A stretch of 64,000 nucleotides of DNA from Ignavibacteria bacterium (GTDB lineage Bacteria > Bacteroidota > Ignavibacteria > Kapaibacteriales > Kapaibacteriaceae): positions 1,012,001 through 1,076,000 of the forward strand of contig JADJIQ010000005.1 in NCBI GenBank assembly GCA_016707005.1. Reading direction: 5' to 3'. The translations under genes were made by a program, and so were the position numbers. The notes under the pieces were generated by a model, which had not been told where the DNA came from, did no database searches, and was given only the letters and a program-made list of their open reading frames with translations. Shown here one piece after another: positions 1 through 8,498 of this stretch (the first letter of the stretch is position 1; the number at the start of each line of letters is the position of its first letter).

Positions 1-2334
1 ACCTATGGTACGATCACAGACATGAATGGTGCCGGGTGTGTGGAGTTCCTTGTCGTCGGCGCTATCACAAATGACCGCATTACGTTTACATCTTCATGGG
101 TTCACCCCTACGATCCTACGGGCAGTATACAGCTTGTAAGTGTACCTTCATATGGGGATGCTAGCACTTCCGGACCGATCACTGCGAAAAGTTGGAACGG
201 CACTGTTGGTGGCGTCGTGGTGCTACGCACGTACGGCGAACTCACTCTCTTCCACGACATAGATGTTTCTGGTCTGGGGTTCCGCGGAGGTTTCCCGTCC
301 TTCCCGGTTGATGTGTGCACTCCAAATGAATGGGGCTCCTACTACATCTTTGGTGGTGGTGGAGAGAAGGGTGACGGCATCGCAACGATCGCATCGAGTC
401 AGGCATTGGCTAGCCGCGGACCATACGCCAACGGTGGCGGTGGCGGCAACGGTGGTAATGCCGGCGGTGCCGGCGGAAGTAATGCCGGCAACGGCGGTCA
501 CGGCGGAGATGCAAATACGTTCTGCCCACAGTTCAAGGATCAAGGGGGCTATCCAGGACAAGCAGTGGACTCCCTTCTTCTGAAGCAACGTGTCTTCCTT
601 GGTGGCGGTGGCGGTGGCGGACACCAGAACAACATTCAAGGAACTGCCGGTGCATCTGGTGGCGGCATCGTTATCATCAAGGCGTACTCGATCAGATCCT
701 ACGGTGGCAGAATTCTGGCGCGTGGAAACACGGTAGTGGATACGGCAGCATGGGAAGATCCAACCTTTATGCAACCGGGAGATGGTGCAGGTGGTGGTGG
801 CGCAGGCGGAACGGTTTTACTCGATGTTGCGGAAGGTTCGAATCAGATCACGGTAGATGTCCAAGGCGGTAACGGCGGATACGTAGGTGCTCGATATCAG
901 CCCAATGGACCCGGAGGAGGAGGTGGTGGTGGTGCAGTGATCGTCACAAAGCCACTTCCATTGTTGAACGCCATCGTCAGTGGTGGCAAACCAGGGATCC
1001 ATATCTCGCCGGAGACGGCCGACAGCGTTCGCAATAGTCCGTGGGGTGCAACGGCAGGAACGGATGGACGAGTAGTTGAAGGGTTTGCGTGGAAGTTTGC
1101 ATCGCGGAAGACCTTCACTGCTTCGGGCGGTGGTGATATCTGTCCGGGTGACAGTGTGACGTTGACAGCAATGCCTGGCTTTATGCTGTATCGTTGGAGT
1201 AACGGCAGAACAGAACCAACCATCCGAGTTGGAGATCCGGGGATCTACAGTGTAACGGTCACCGACAGTGGCGGATGCAGGCAGACCGTGGGCGGTATGG
1301 TTGTGAGGCTCGATCCGACGTTGGTTGACGTGCCACCAATTCTCGATTTCGGTAGTGTCGACTTCAAGCGCTCCTACAGCAGAATGTTAACCATCCGCAG
1401 TTTGGATGATGATACGATCGTTGTAACAGGTGTGTCGAATGCCGTTGGATTTACTGTGGCAGATCCGTCGATCTTTCCCGTCTCCATCGCCCCTTTTGGA
1501 ACACTGGATGTTGAGATCGTCTTCTATGCGGGAGAACCGCGTGAGTATTTCGGATCCATTACGGTTGATGTAGCGAAGCCGTGCGCCTTGACGCGCACTG
1601 TGGACCTTCATGCGCAGGTTAATCCTGTGCGGATCAGGATCTTTATGCCTGATACCGTTGCGAAGATCGGTGCAGCGAATATGTCGATCCCTGTCTATGC
1701 CACTCTTCAACCAGACACAGTTGAACTCCCGAACACACTCCTTCGTGTGAGCATTACACTCAACTCTCGCATGTTCGCACCAACGGGTGTGAGCAGAGGG
1801 CGGATCGTAGGTGACATCATCGATATGCTCAACAACACGCGCACGATCGATGTTGAGATAGACTCTATCACTATCCCTGCGAACACATCGATCCTGACAT
1901 ACGTGGTCGGTACTGTATTACTTACCGGCGAGGAGCGGTCAACTCTTGATGTGGTGGATGTGGAATGGATCCGTTCCGAACAAATGCCGATCGTTACCAT
2001 CGATGATGGATCTCTTGCTGTTGATCCTGTGTGTTTTGCAGAAGGTCGGATGATCCGACTCTTAACGTTTACACCGCTAACTGTATGGCCAAATCCGGCC
2101 AATGACGTCGTCAACGTTTCAACCACTTTACACGCACAGGGAACCTACAGGATCACCATCACGGATATCCTTGGGAGAACACTGGCATCGTATTCCGAAA
2201 CCGTGACTACGCTTGGTCAGTCTCGCCCCCTATCACTGACCTTCCCCGTTTCATCGTGGGAACAGGGAACGTATTCCGTGCAGCTCGTTTCTCCGTTGGG
2301 CACAGAGGTGGTTTCGGTTGTGGTCCGCCATTAA
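1..2334 (+). CDS. Glycine-rich T9SS cargo protein, 5' truncated by window
   Basis: The reading frame is open from base 1, so the gene starts upstream; the ATG at 22 is only the first internal methionine. From there 770 residues are seen. Order: an N-terminal segment, glycine-rich runs (about residues 110-310, many GGGGG and GGNGG blocks alternating with short hydrophobic strands), a PKD/Ig-like module beginning CPGDSVTLTA, an ASH-type beta domain (PILDFGSVDF), a cohesin-like segment, and a final T9SS sorting domain (VWPNPANDVVNV at its start, ending VVSVVVRH). This predicts export through the outer membrane and surface attachment or release. No enzymatic motif is seen. It converges on the kynurenine monooxygenase gene with a 4-bp overlap. 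The sorting domain is clear; the ligand or role is unknown. Confidence 0.8.
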   Translation, partial: TYGTITDMNGAGCVEFLVVGAITNDRITFTSSWVHPYDPTGSIQLVSVPSYGDASTSGPITAKSWNGTVGGVVVLRTYGELTLFHDIDVSGLGFRGGFPSFPVDVCTPNEWGSYYIFGGGGEKGDGIATIASSQALASRGPYANGGGGGNGGNAGGAGGSNAGNGGHGGDANTFCPQFKDQGGYPGQAVDSLLLKQRVFLGGGGGGGHQNNIQGTAGASGGGIVIIKAYSIRSYGGRILARGNTVVDTAAWEDPTFMQPGDGAGGGGAGGTVLLDVAEGSNQITVDVQGGNGGYVGARYQPNGPGGGGGGGAVIVTKPLPLLNAIVSGGKPGIHISPETADSVRNSPWGATAGTDGRVVEGFAWKFASRKTFTASGGGDICPGDSVTLTAMPGFMLYRWSNGRTEPTIRVGDPGIYSVTVTDSGGCRQTVGGMVVRLDPTLVDVPPILDFGSVDFKRSYSRMLTIRSLDDDTIVVTGVSNAVGFTVADPSIFPVSIAPFGTLDVEIVFYAGEPREYFGSITVDVAKPCALTRTVDLHAQVNPVRIRIFMPDTVAKIGAANMSIPVYATLQPDTVELPNTLLRVSITLNSRMFAPTGVSRGRIVGDIIDMLNNTRTIDVEIDSITIPANTSILTYVVGTVLLTGEERSTLDVVDVEWIRSEQMPIVTIDDGSLAVDPVCFAEGRMIRLLTFTPLTVWPNPANDVVNVSTTLHAQGTYRITITDILGRTLASYSETVTTLGQSRPLSLTFPVSSWEQGTYSVQLVSPLGTEVVSVVVRH

Positions 2335-3710
2335 GAAGGCGAGCCGGACGCGATCGTAATATCTGGACGTGCATCCATCACGGCTCTAATAGCGGCCTTC
2401 GCAGCATCTGACGTCCAATCTTCGATCACCGATGGAATGTTCATCAAGGATTCCATCAACACATCCTGCTCTGCTCCGATGCGCTTGGCTTCATTGTACG
2501 GTATGTCGCTGGAGAAGGTGACCATCGTGTAGAGCGGGATGAACTTGCCTGGGTATTCGGCGAATAGCCACGCTTCGATCTTCTTGCGCCACAGAAAGCG
2601 CGGATCGGCAACCTTGTCGCGCATTTCAATGAAGTTGTCGAGCGCCAGATCAAGAATAGCATCACCGGCCGGCTTGCGCAGAGTTTGATACGTCTGGAGA
2701 GCACTAGCCCAATCATTGTTCGCATGATCGAGGCATTCCATCAGGATGCGACAATCTTCGAAACCGCAATTCATGCCTTGACCATAGAATGGCACGATGG
2801 CATGGGCGGCATCGCCGATCAAGGCGATACGATCATTCATCACCCATGGTTCACAGCGCACCATCATGAGTGAAGACTCAGGATTCGTAAAGAAGTCATC
2901 GATCAGTGTTGGCATCAACGGCACGGCGTCTGGGAACTGTTCGTTGAAGAACGCTTCAACGGCCTCCCGCGTACGCAGCTGCTCGAATGACGTAGTTGGA
3001 CCCTCATGTGCAAAGAACAGCGTGAGTGTGAAACTGCCATCGAGATTCGGCAGTGCGATCATCATGAAGCTGTGTCGCGGCCAGATGTGCAGGGCATGTT
3101 TTTCGAGCTTGAAGGCGCCTCCTTCTCCCGGCGGAATGTGCAATTCCTTGTAGCCGTGTTTAAGGTACGTCTGCGAATAGTCGAATCGATCCGTGAACTG
3201 CATGCGTCCACGAACAGCACTGTACGCACCATCGGCACCGAACAACACGTCGGCATCCGCCGTAATGGTTTCTCCTGACGGAAGTGCAAAGCTTGCCGAG
3301 GCCGTGTTGAGGTCTACGTCTGTGCAACGTGCATCGAAAACGATCTCAACGCCATGACGTTCCGCAACCGTAAGCAAGGTCTTGTTCAGCTCACCGCGAG
3401 AGACGCTGTTGATCGCCTGTCCTTCGAGTCCGTATGGCTGATAGGTTTGATTTCCTGCGAGATCATGCATCACGCGCCCGCTCATGGGAATGGCGATGGC
3501 CCGGATGTCATCGGCGATGCCTGCAACCTCAAGTGCGCGCAGTCCACGATCGGACATCGCAAGATTGATTGAACGTCCCGCGCCGATATTCGCACTGCGC
3601 ATATCAGGCCTTCGTTCGAAGATTCGAACCGTTGCTCCGCGCTTTGCAAGCATGACGCCGAGAAGAGTTCCTACGAGGCCGCCGCCAACGATCGTGATGC
3701 GATCAGACAT
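2331..3710 (-). CDS. kmo: Kynurenine 3-monooxygenase
   Basis: FAD- and NADPH-dependent hydroxylase that converts L-kynurenine to 3-hydroxykynurenine in tryptophan breakdown and de novo NAD synthesis. The 459-residue protein has an N-terminal Rossmann FAD site (IVGGGLVGTLLGVMLAKRG), the family block GRSINLAMSDRGLRAL, and the second FAD motif GDAAHAIVPFYGQGMNCGFE. Its length matches the family. I start at the ATG at 3710 because the product then begins MSDRITIVGG; an upstream in-frame start at 3746 would add 12 residues before the FAD fold. It is the last gene of the long minus-strand operon, 10 bp after the lipoprotein gene at 3721. No other kynurenine-pathway gene lies next to it, although a glutaryl-CoA dehydrogenase, also used in amino-acid catabolism, lies at 37596. 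Confidence 0.92.
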   Translation of the reverse strand: MSDRITIVGGGLVGTLLGVMLAKRGATVRIFERRPDMRSANIGAGRSINLAMSDRGLRALEVAGIADDIRAIAIPMSGRVMHDLAGNQTYQPYGLEGQAINSVSRGELNKTLLTVAERHGVEIVFDARCTDVDLNTASASFALPSGETITADADVLFGADGAYSAVRGRMQFTDRFDYSQTYLKHGYKELHIPPGEGGAFKLEKHALHIWPRHSFMMIALPNLDGSFTLTLFFAHEGPTTSFEQLRTREAVEAFFNEQFPDAVPLMPTLIDDFFTNPESSLMMVRCEPWVMNDRIALIGDAAHAIVPFYGQGMNCGFEDCRILMECLDHANNDWASALQTYQTLRKPAGDAILDLALDNFIEMRDKVADPRFLWRKKIEAWLFAEYPGKFIPLYTMVTFSSDIPYNEAKRIGAEQDVLMESLMNIPSVIEDWTSDAAKAAIRAVMDARPDITIASGSPS

Positions 3711-3720
3711 GATGTGATGT

Positions 3721-4290
3721 TCAGTTTGTGGTATACAGTGGTGCAAAGGTAGGGTCGGCGATCAATGCAGAGCCCCCTGTCGGAAGTGAGGCGATGATCC
3801 ACTCGGTGGATCGTACGGTTGTTTCGAATCTACCCACCTCTACACAGGCAACGGTAACAACGGTCCATCGCCCATCGTTCTTGACCTCTACAACAAACGG
3901 AGCCTTCTGTGGAAGGGGCGTTTCTGTGCGTGTTGTGGTCCCATTGTGGATCACCGTGGTCTGTCCGTCGCTGATATCGATGATAAGCCCCTTCTTCTGT
4001 GCCGTTGAGTCGTCGTAGGGCGTAGTACGGGTTTGAAGACGAAGCGTGGAGCCGGCATGTAGCTTTACCTCGGTAGAAAAGATGCCGTCCGTGAGACGCG
4101 GACAACGCATGGCGATCTTCGCATCACTGCGTATTCCAACAGCATTCTCGGCTGATCGCTCAACGCCGTGTCTGTCAGCAAGTATCCTCGTCTGTACTGG
4201 CCATCCGGAATACTCCTTCATTGTGAACTCCCAATACGAGCACGATGAAAGCATGGCTCCAAGAAGTATGATCATGAAGATCCTACTCAT
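3721..4290 (-). CDS. Small secreted lipoprotein, unknown function
   Basis: I place the start at the ATG at 4290, which gives a 189-residue product beginning with a lipoprotein signal peptide: basic N-terminus, hydrophobic core and a lipobox LSSC around residue 16. The longer frame up to 4464 would lie inside the preceding gene and lacks a signal at its N-terminus. The mature part is beta-rich, with no motif I recognise. Its first codons overlap the end of the preceding lipoprotein/barrel gene by 8 bp, which indicates translational coupling and a shared envelope role. Predicted location: periplasmic face of the outer membrane or cell surface. Confidence 0.7.
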   Translation of the reverse strand: MSRIFMIILLGAMLSSCSYWEFTMKEYSGWPVQTRILADRHGVERSAENAVGIRSDAKIAMRCPRLTDGIFSTEVKLHAGSTLRLQTRTTPYDDSTAQKKGLIIDISDGQTTVIHNGTTTRTETPLPQKAPFVVEVKNDGRWTVVTVACVEVGRFETTVRSTEWIIASLPTGGSALIADPTFAPLYTTN

Positions 4291-5692
4291 GAGGGTATCC
4301 CTTGCCGTACCGAAGGTCGCCTCTTCCAAAGAGTCGATCGAAAAGACTTGCACCGATGCCAATGTAGAAGGCGCTGAAATCCGCGGATGTTGAGTAAGCT
4401 TTATCATCGATACGTCGACCGATCTCTTCGTCGCCAATTTTGATCCCGGCCCCGGTGTTACCACTAGCCCATCCCGCTACCACCTGAATCGACGTCTGTT
4501 CACCAACAGGCACTGCAAATCGTACGCCCATGTGTGCAAAGGTGGAAGGGGCGAAGTTGTATTCGAAGAACGGCTCAGCAACGAATGTGCTGCCGAATGG
4601 ATTCCAATGGTAGGTCACTCTAATCGGGAACATGCTGAGTCCATATTCATAGGCACCGAGAACCACCGCGTTCGCAAGTGCAGTTCCCAGTGACAAACGG
4701 TAGTCTAGGATCGGCAACGCGATGGAAGCAAACGCTATTCTGGCTGTTCCACCCTTGATCACCGGAACCTTGTCGCCCTGCTGGTCAGCGGCAAACGCAG
4801 ATAGATCGGCACTACTCCCGGCAAGCACAAAATCGATAACACCGATCTCCCATGCAGAGTGCTCGTGATACTTCCATTCCACGTTGAGTTCTTCTTCTCG
4901 GTTCAGGAAGTCCACAACAGATGCGCCGATGCCGAAATAGGGGAAGCTGACGTAGTTCACTGGCTGAACGAAGAGGTTCGCACCAAATGCATATCCGGCA
5001 TAGGCACGCAGATTCAAGCCGCCGATACTGCCTACCTCTGCCGAAACACTCGCATTCACGTATTGCGACGGAACCATCGAAAGAGATATCGAGGGTCGTA
5101 CCGTTACGTACGGAATGAGGCTGCGGAAGTAGATTCGCTTGTTGATCGTGAGCACGCCGGCTCCCAACAACGCATGGGAGTTGTCGGCATCCGGACGTAT
5201 GAACTCTGCCATGGTAACGCCCCATGACCATCCGGGGTCATTGTCGAACCAGTTCAGCTTCCATTCACCAATGCCGATACGATAGATGTATCCGCTGAAG
5301 AGAGAAGATGTGGATGTATCTGGCTGGTTAAAGAACAATCGGTCGATGTCGTAGTACACACCGAACAGACCAGTATTCGTACTCTTGGCCGTATCGATCT
5401 TCGAACCGATGAGACCTATCCCTTCAAACAGACCGAGTCGGATGAATGACGGATAGAGTCGTTCTACAACACTGTCGTGCTGATTCACCGTACGTGCCAT
5501 GGTGATCGACCGCGTGGAGGGGTAGACGATCCCATTGTCTCTGTCGCCGGGCTGATTCTGTACACGTTCTGTAACGACTGTATCAGCATTGGTGATCGTA
5601 TAGATGTCTCGTTCCACTCTTGTGTAACTGCCACATCCAACAACGAACATCGCAATGCCAAGTGCAACAACAAGTAGTACGTGTCGGTTCAT
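4283..5692 (-). CDS. Lipoprotein with predicted outer-membrane beta-barrel
   Basis: A 469-residue protein with an N-terminal lipoprotein signal (MNRHVLLVVALGIAMFVVGC, cysteine at residue 20). After about 80 residues come alternating hydrophobic beta-strand-like stretches with many Tyr, Phe and Gly residues up to the C-terminus, as in outer-membrane barrels of Bacteroidota. No family was recognised. It sits between the FAH-family hydrolase (4-bp overlap at its start) and the small lipoprotein (8-bp overlap at its end). The two lipoproteins probably work together. A similar lipoprotein plus barrel pair occurs at 54171-56272. The ORF is solid; the barrel is inferred from sequence pattern only. 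Confidence 0.65.
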   Translation of the reverse strand: MNRHVLLVVALGIAMFVVGCGSYTRVERDIYTITNADTVVTERVQNQPGDRDNGIVYPSTRSITMARTVNQHDSVVERLYPSFIRLGLFEGIGLIGSKIDTAKSTNTGLFGVYYDIDRLFFNQPDTSTSSLFSGYIYRIGIGEWKLNWFDNDPGWSWGVTMAEFIRPDADNSHALLGAGVLTINKRIYFRSLIPYVTVRPSISLSMVPSQYVNASVSAEVGSIGGLNLRAYAGYAFGANLFVQPVNYVSFPYFGIGASVVDFLNREEELNVEWKYHEHSAWEIGVIDFVLAGSSADLSAFAADQQGDKVPVIKGGTARIAFASIALPILDYRLSLGTALANAVVLGAYEYGLSMFPIRVTYHWNPFGSTFVAEPFFEYNFAPSTFAHMGVRFAVPVGEQTSIQVVAGWASGNTGAGIKIGDEEIGRRIDDKAYSTSADFSAFYIGIGASLFDRLFGRGDLRYGKGYPHE

Positions 5693-6351
5693 GCGATGCT
5701 CACAGAGAGATTCACAAGAGGGGAGAGAGAGGCGTGAACAACATCACCCGAGCGAATAGGGCCTACACCCTCCGGTGTACCGGTGAAGATGCAGTCCCCA
5801 CGTTCGAGAGTGAAGACCGACGAGAGGTAGGAGATCATCTGCTCAACACTGCGCTCCATATGGGCCGTGGTGCTGTGCTGACGGACGGTGCCGTTCACTT
5901 CGCAGGACAGTTCCCACGGACCGCGTCCTGATGCAACAACGGGCACGATCTTGCTTACAGGAGCCGAGCCCTTCCATGACTTGGCAACGGCCCATGGATG
6001 ACCGTTCTTCTTTGCGGAGGCTTGTACATCGCGTGCGGTGAGATCCAGACCAACACCAACACCGGCTACAATTGACCACGCATCCGAGACAGCGATGTTT
6101 TCCGCTCTCGAGCCGATGACCACAACGAGTTCAACCTCGTGATGAACGTCTGCAGACCACGAAGGGAGTTCGATCACCGATCCGTCTCGACGATATGCAG
6201 CAGGGGGCTTGAGAAATACGATCGGGTCCTCAGGAACCGTTGCACCCATCTCTCGTGCATGCGCTGCATAGTTTCGTCCGATGCAGTACATCGTGCCAAT
6301 GTGGATCTCTGATCCGTCGGCAAAGGTCCACGATGGTTGTTCGTTGCTCAT
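5689..6351 (-). CDS. Fumarylacetoacetate hydrolase (FAH) family protein
   Basis: A 220-residue single-domain FAH-fold enzyme of the FAHD1/YcgM size class. These cleave or decarboxylate acylpyruvates or oxaloacetate, or hydrate and isomerise related keto acids, using a divalent metal. Visible hallmarks are CIGRNYAAHAREMG near residue 25, PIVFLKPPAA, the metal-binding HHEVELVVVIG, GLDLTARDVQ, and the C-terminal GDCIFTGTPEGVGPI. Start ATG at 6351 overlaps the stop of the penicillin-binding protein gene by 4 bp (ATGA), and its stop overlaps the next start by 4 bp. The exact substrate cannot be read from the sequence. Being in one operon with kynurenine monooxygenase makes a catabolic role plausible but unproven. 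Confidence 0.85.
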   Translation of the reverse strand: MSNEQPSWTFADGSEIHIGTMYCIGRNYAAHAREMGATVPEDPIVFLKPPAAYRRDGSVIELPSWSADVHHEVELVVVIGSRAENIAVSDAWSIVAGVGVGLDLTARDVQASAKKNGHPWAVAKSWKGSAPVSKIVPVVASGRGPWELSCEVNGTVRQHSTTAHMERSVEQMISYLSSVFTLERGDCIFTGTPEGVGPIRSGDVVHASLSPLVNLSVSIA

Positions 6352-8498
6352 TGTGTTGTGTCTTGTGGATGATCGTCGATCTCATCTGATGGCGGATTGA
6401 TCATTACCTCTACGCCAACGGTGTCCGTGGAGTCTCGCGCAACGGCGAAAGAAGATCGTCTCCATGGCACTGTTGGGTCGTTGTAGACCTTTTGCATAAG
6501 TCTTCCCCAAACTGGTGCGGCGGCACGTCCGCCCTGACCGTAATCACCGGTGAACTGTACGCGTCTGTCATCGAATCCGATCCACACACCGCACGCTAAC
6601 TGTGGCGTTACTCCTACGAACCATGCATCCGCAAAGTCGTTCGTCGTCCCGGTCTTCCCTGCAGCGTCACCCTTGTAGAACCGGCGGATGCTCGATGCCG
6701 TGCCGCCATCCACTACGCCGCGCATCAGCGAGATCATGTTGGACGCAACGTTCGGACTGAGCGCATCATTCACAGAGTTCGGAAGTCTTGCCTCATAGAG
6801 AACATTGCCCATACGGTCTTCGATCTTGGTGATGAAGGCAGGGGGCACGTGGACACCGTCGTTAACAAAAGCAGCATAGGCCGATGTGAGTTCCAGTGGG
6901 GATACTTCAACCGACCCTAGCGCGATGGATGGTACCGCTTGCAGCGGAGATGAAATGCCGAGTCTTTGGCACAGGCTCACAACGTTGCCCGGTGTGGTGT
7001 GCTCCGTGATCAACCGCGCAGCAACACTATTCGTGGAGAACTTCAGTGCAGTGCGCAGCGAGACCGGTCCTCCCTCCTTGCTCGAACCTCGAGGTGCCCA
7101 TACGGTTCCGTCACTCAGCGTGGTCGTGAACGGTCCGCTCTCAACGGTTGTCTCCGGCGTGAGTCCCTGTTCGAGTGCACTAGCGTAGACAAAGGGTTTG
7201 AATGACGATCCGGGCTGACGTCTGATCTGTGTGACGTGGTTGAGTGAATAGCGAGCAGCAGGGTTGAGTTTCATGCTCAGCGGCGATGCTCCAACGAGTG
7301 CAAGGATCGCACCCGTTCGAGGATCGATCACTACCAGGCCTGCTTGGATCACCGTCATCTCTCTCTTAACACTGTCGACAAACCCACGCGTCCGTTTGTA
7401 CCTGTCGGCGATCCGCTTTCGTGCGTTGCCCTTTGCTGCGATGTAGTCGCTGCGTTTCGCGATCGCACGATCGAGAAGGGAGTTCAGGAGAGCCCCTTTC
7501 GACTTCCATGACCACGATGCGTCGAATGTCTTTTGATATGTGCCGAGATGTTCTGCCATGGCATCGTTTGCATAACGCTGCACGCGCGAGTCCAACGTGG
7601 TGTGGATCACCAATCCATCACGGTAGAGATCATGACCCTTGAGCTTATCGGCCCACGAACCTTCTCTCCCGAGAAGTTGCCTGATCATTTCAGCAAAATG
7701 CGGAGCAATACCACGGAAGACAGAGGTAGGAGATGGTTTCACAAGGGGCTCAGAAGACGCTTTTGCCCATTGACCTTCATTGATGAATCCCTCATCGAGC
7801 ATCATCTGGAGAATGAGGTTCCGTCTGGAGATGCCGAGCGAGTCATCGCTGTTATACTTTTCGGGTGCCTTGAACAATCCAACGAGGTAGGCGCACTCAC
7901 CAACAGACAAACGCATCGGCTCCTTGTTGAAATAGACCTGCGATGCAACGCGGATCCCATATGCCCCTCTGCCGTAATACACGGTGTTAGCATACATCTC
8001 GAGGATCTCGTTCTTTGTGTAGGTACGTTCTACCTGCAATGCCGTCCACGCCTCGCGTACCTTTCGGGCAAGTGTCTGTTCTTGCGTGAAGTAGAGATTG
8101 CGGGCCAGCTGTTGTGTGATCGTTGAAGCCCCTTCCTTCGCTCTCAGGGCAAAGACGTTCTTCACTGCGGCCTTGAGGATACGCATTGAATGAACACCCC
8201 AATGATCGTAGAAGGCGCGGTCTTCCGTAGCAATAAGGGCGTTGACGAAACCCTTGGGTATGGAGTCGAACGGTATGTAGGTGCGCCGTGTTGTAGCGAA
8301 GTGCTCCAACAAGATCCCATCTGAACTATAAACTTGTGTGGCAAGATCTTGACGGGGGTTTTCGAGTTGCTCCAGCGTAGGCAGGCCATCACTGAGCACT
8401 ACGAGTACAAAGATCAGCGTGATCAGAGCAACTCCGCCAATGCTCCACAGGCCATACCGAAGTACGTTCCCGGGTGTGAAGAACGGTGGACGTTTCAT
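6348..8498 (-). CDS. Penicillin-binding protein 1A, bifunctional murein synthase
   Basis: Class A penicillin-binding protein of 716 residues that polymerises and cross-links peptidoglycan. Order: a transmembrane anchor (about residues 12-35), a GT51 glycosyltransferase domain with EDRAFYDHWGVH and GASTITQQLARNLYF, and a transpeptidase domain with the active-site SxxK (SSFKPF), the STN triad (KFSTNSV) and the KTG box (GKTGTTNDF). I use ATG 8498, which is preceded by GAAGG and begins MKRPPFF; a start at 8531 would lie inside the upstream gene. The ATG overlaps the shifted-frame stop of the OmpA-like gene (ATGA). Pairing with an OmpA-like peptidoglycan-binding lipoprotein fits cell-wall work. 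Confidence 0.93.
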   Translation of the reverse strand: MKRPPFFTPGNVLRYGLWSIGGVALITLIFVLVVLSDGLPTLEQLENPRQDLATQVYSSDGILLEHFATTRRTYIPFDSIPKGFVNALIATEDRAFYDHWGVHSMRILKAAVKNVFALRAKEGASTITQQLARNLYFTQEQTLARKVREAWTALQVERTYTKNEILEMYANTVYYGRGAYGIRVASQVYFNKEPMRLSVGECAYLVGLFKAPEKYNSDDSLGISRRNLILQMMLDEGFINEGQWAKASSEPLVKPSPTSVFRGIAPHFAEMIRQLLGREGSWADKLKGHDLYRDGLVIHTTLDSRVQRYANDAMAEHLGTYQKTFDASWSWKSKGALLNSLLDRAIAKRSDYIAAKGNARKRIADRYKRTRGFVDSVKREMTVIQAGLVVIDPRTGAILALVGASPLSMKLNPAARYSLNHVTQIRRQPGSSFKPFVYASALEQGLTPETTVESGPFTTTLSDGTVWAPRGSSKEGGPVSLRTALKFSTNSVAARLITEHTTPGNVVSLCQRLGISSPLQAVPSIALGSVEVSPLELTSAYAAFVNDGVHVPPAFITKIEDRMGNVLYEARLPNSVNDALSPNVASNMISLMRGVVDGGTASSIRRFYKGDAAGKTGTTNDFADAWFVGVTPQLACGVWIGFDDRRVQFTGDYGQGGRAAAPVWGRLMQKVYNDPTVPWRRSSFAVARDSTDTVGVEVMINPPSDEIDDHPQDTTQ

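Noticed and set aside
3711..3746. Longer N-terminus for kynurenine monooxygenase
   Set aside because: The extra 12 residues (His/Gln-rich) precede the FAD fold and are unlike the family start; the ATG at 3710 fits better.
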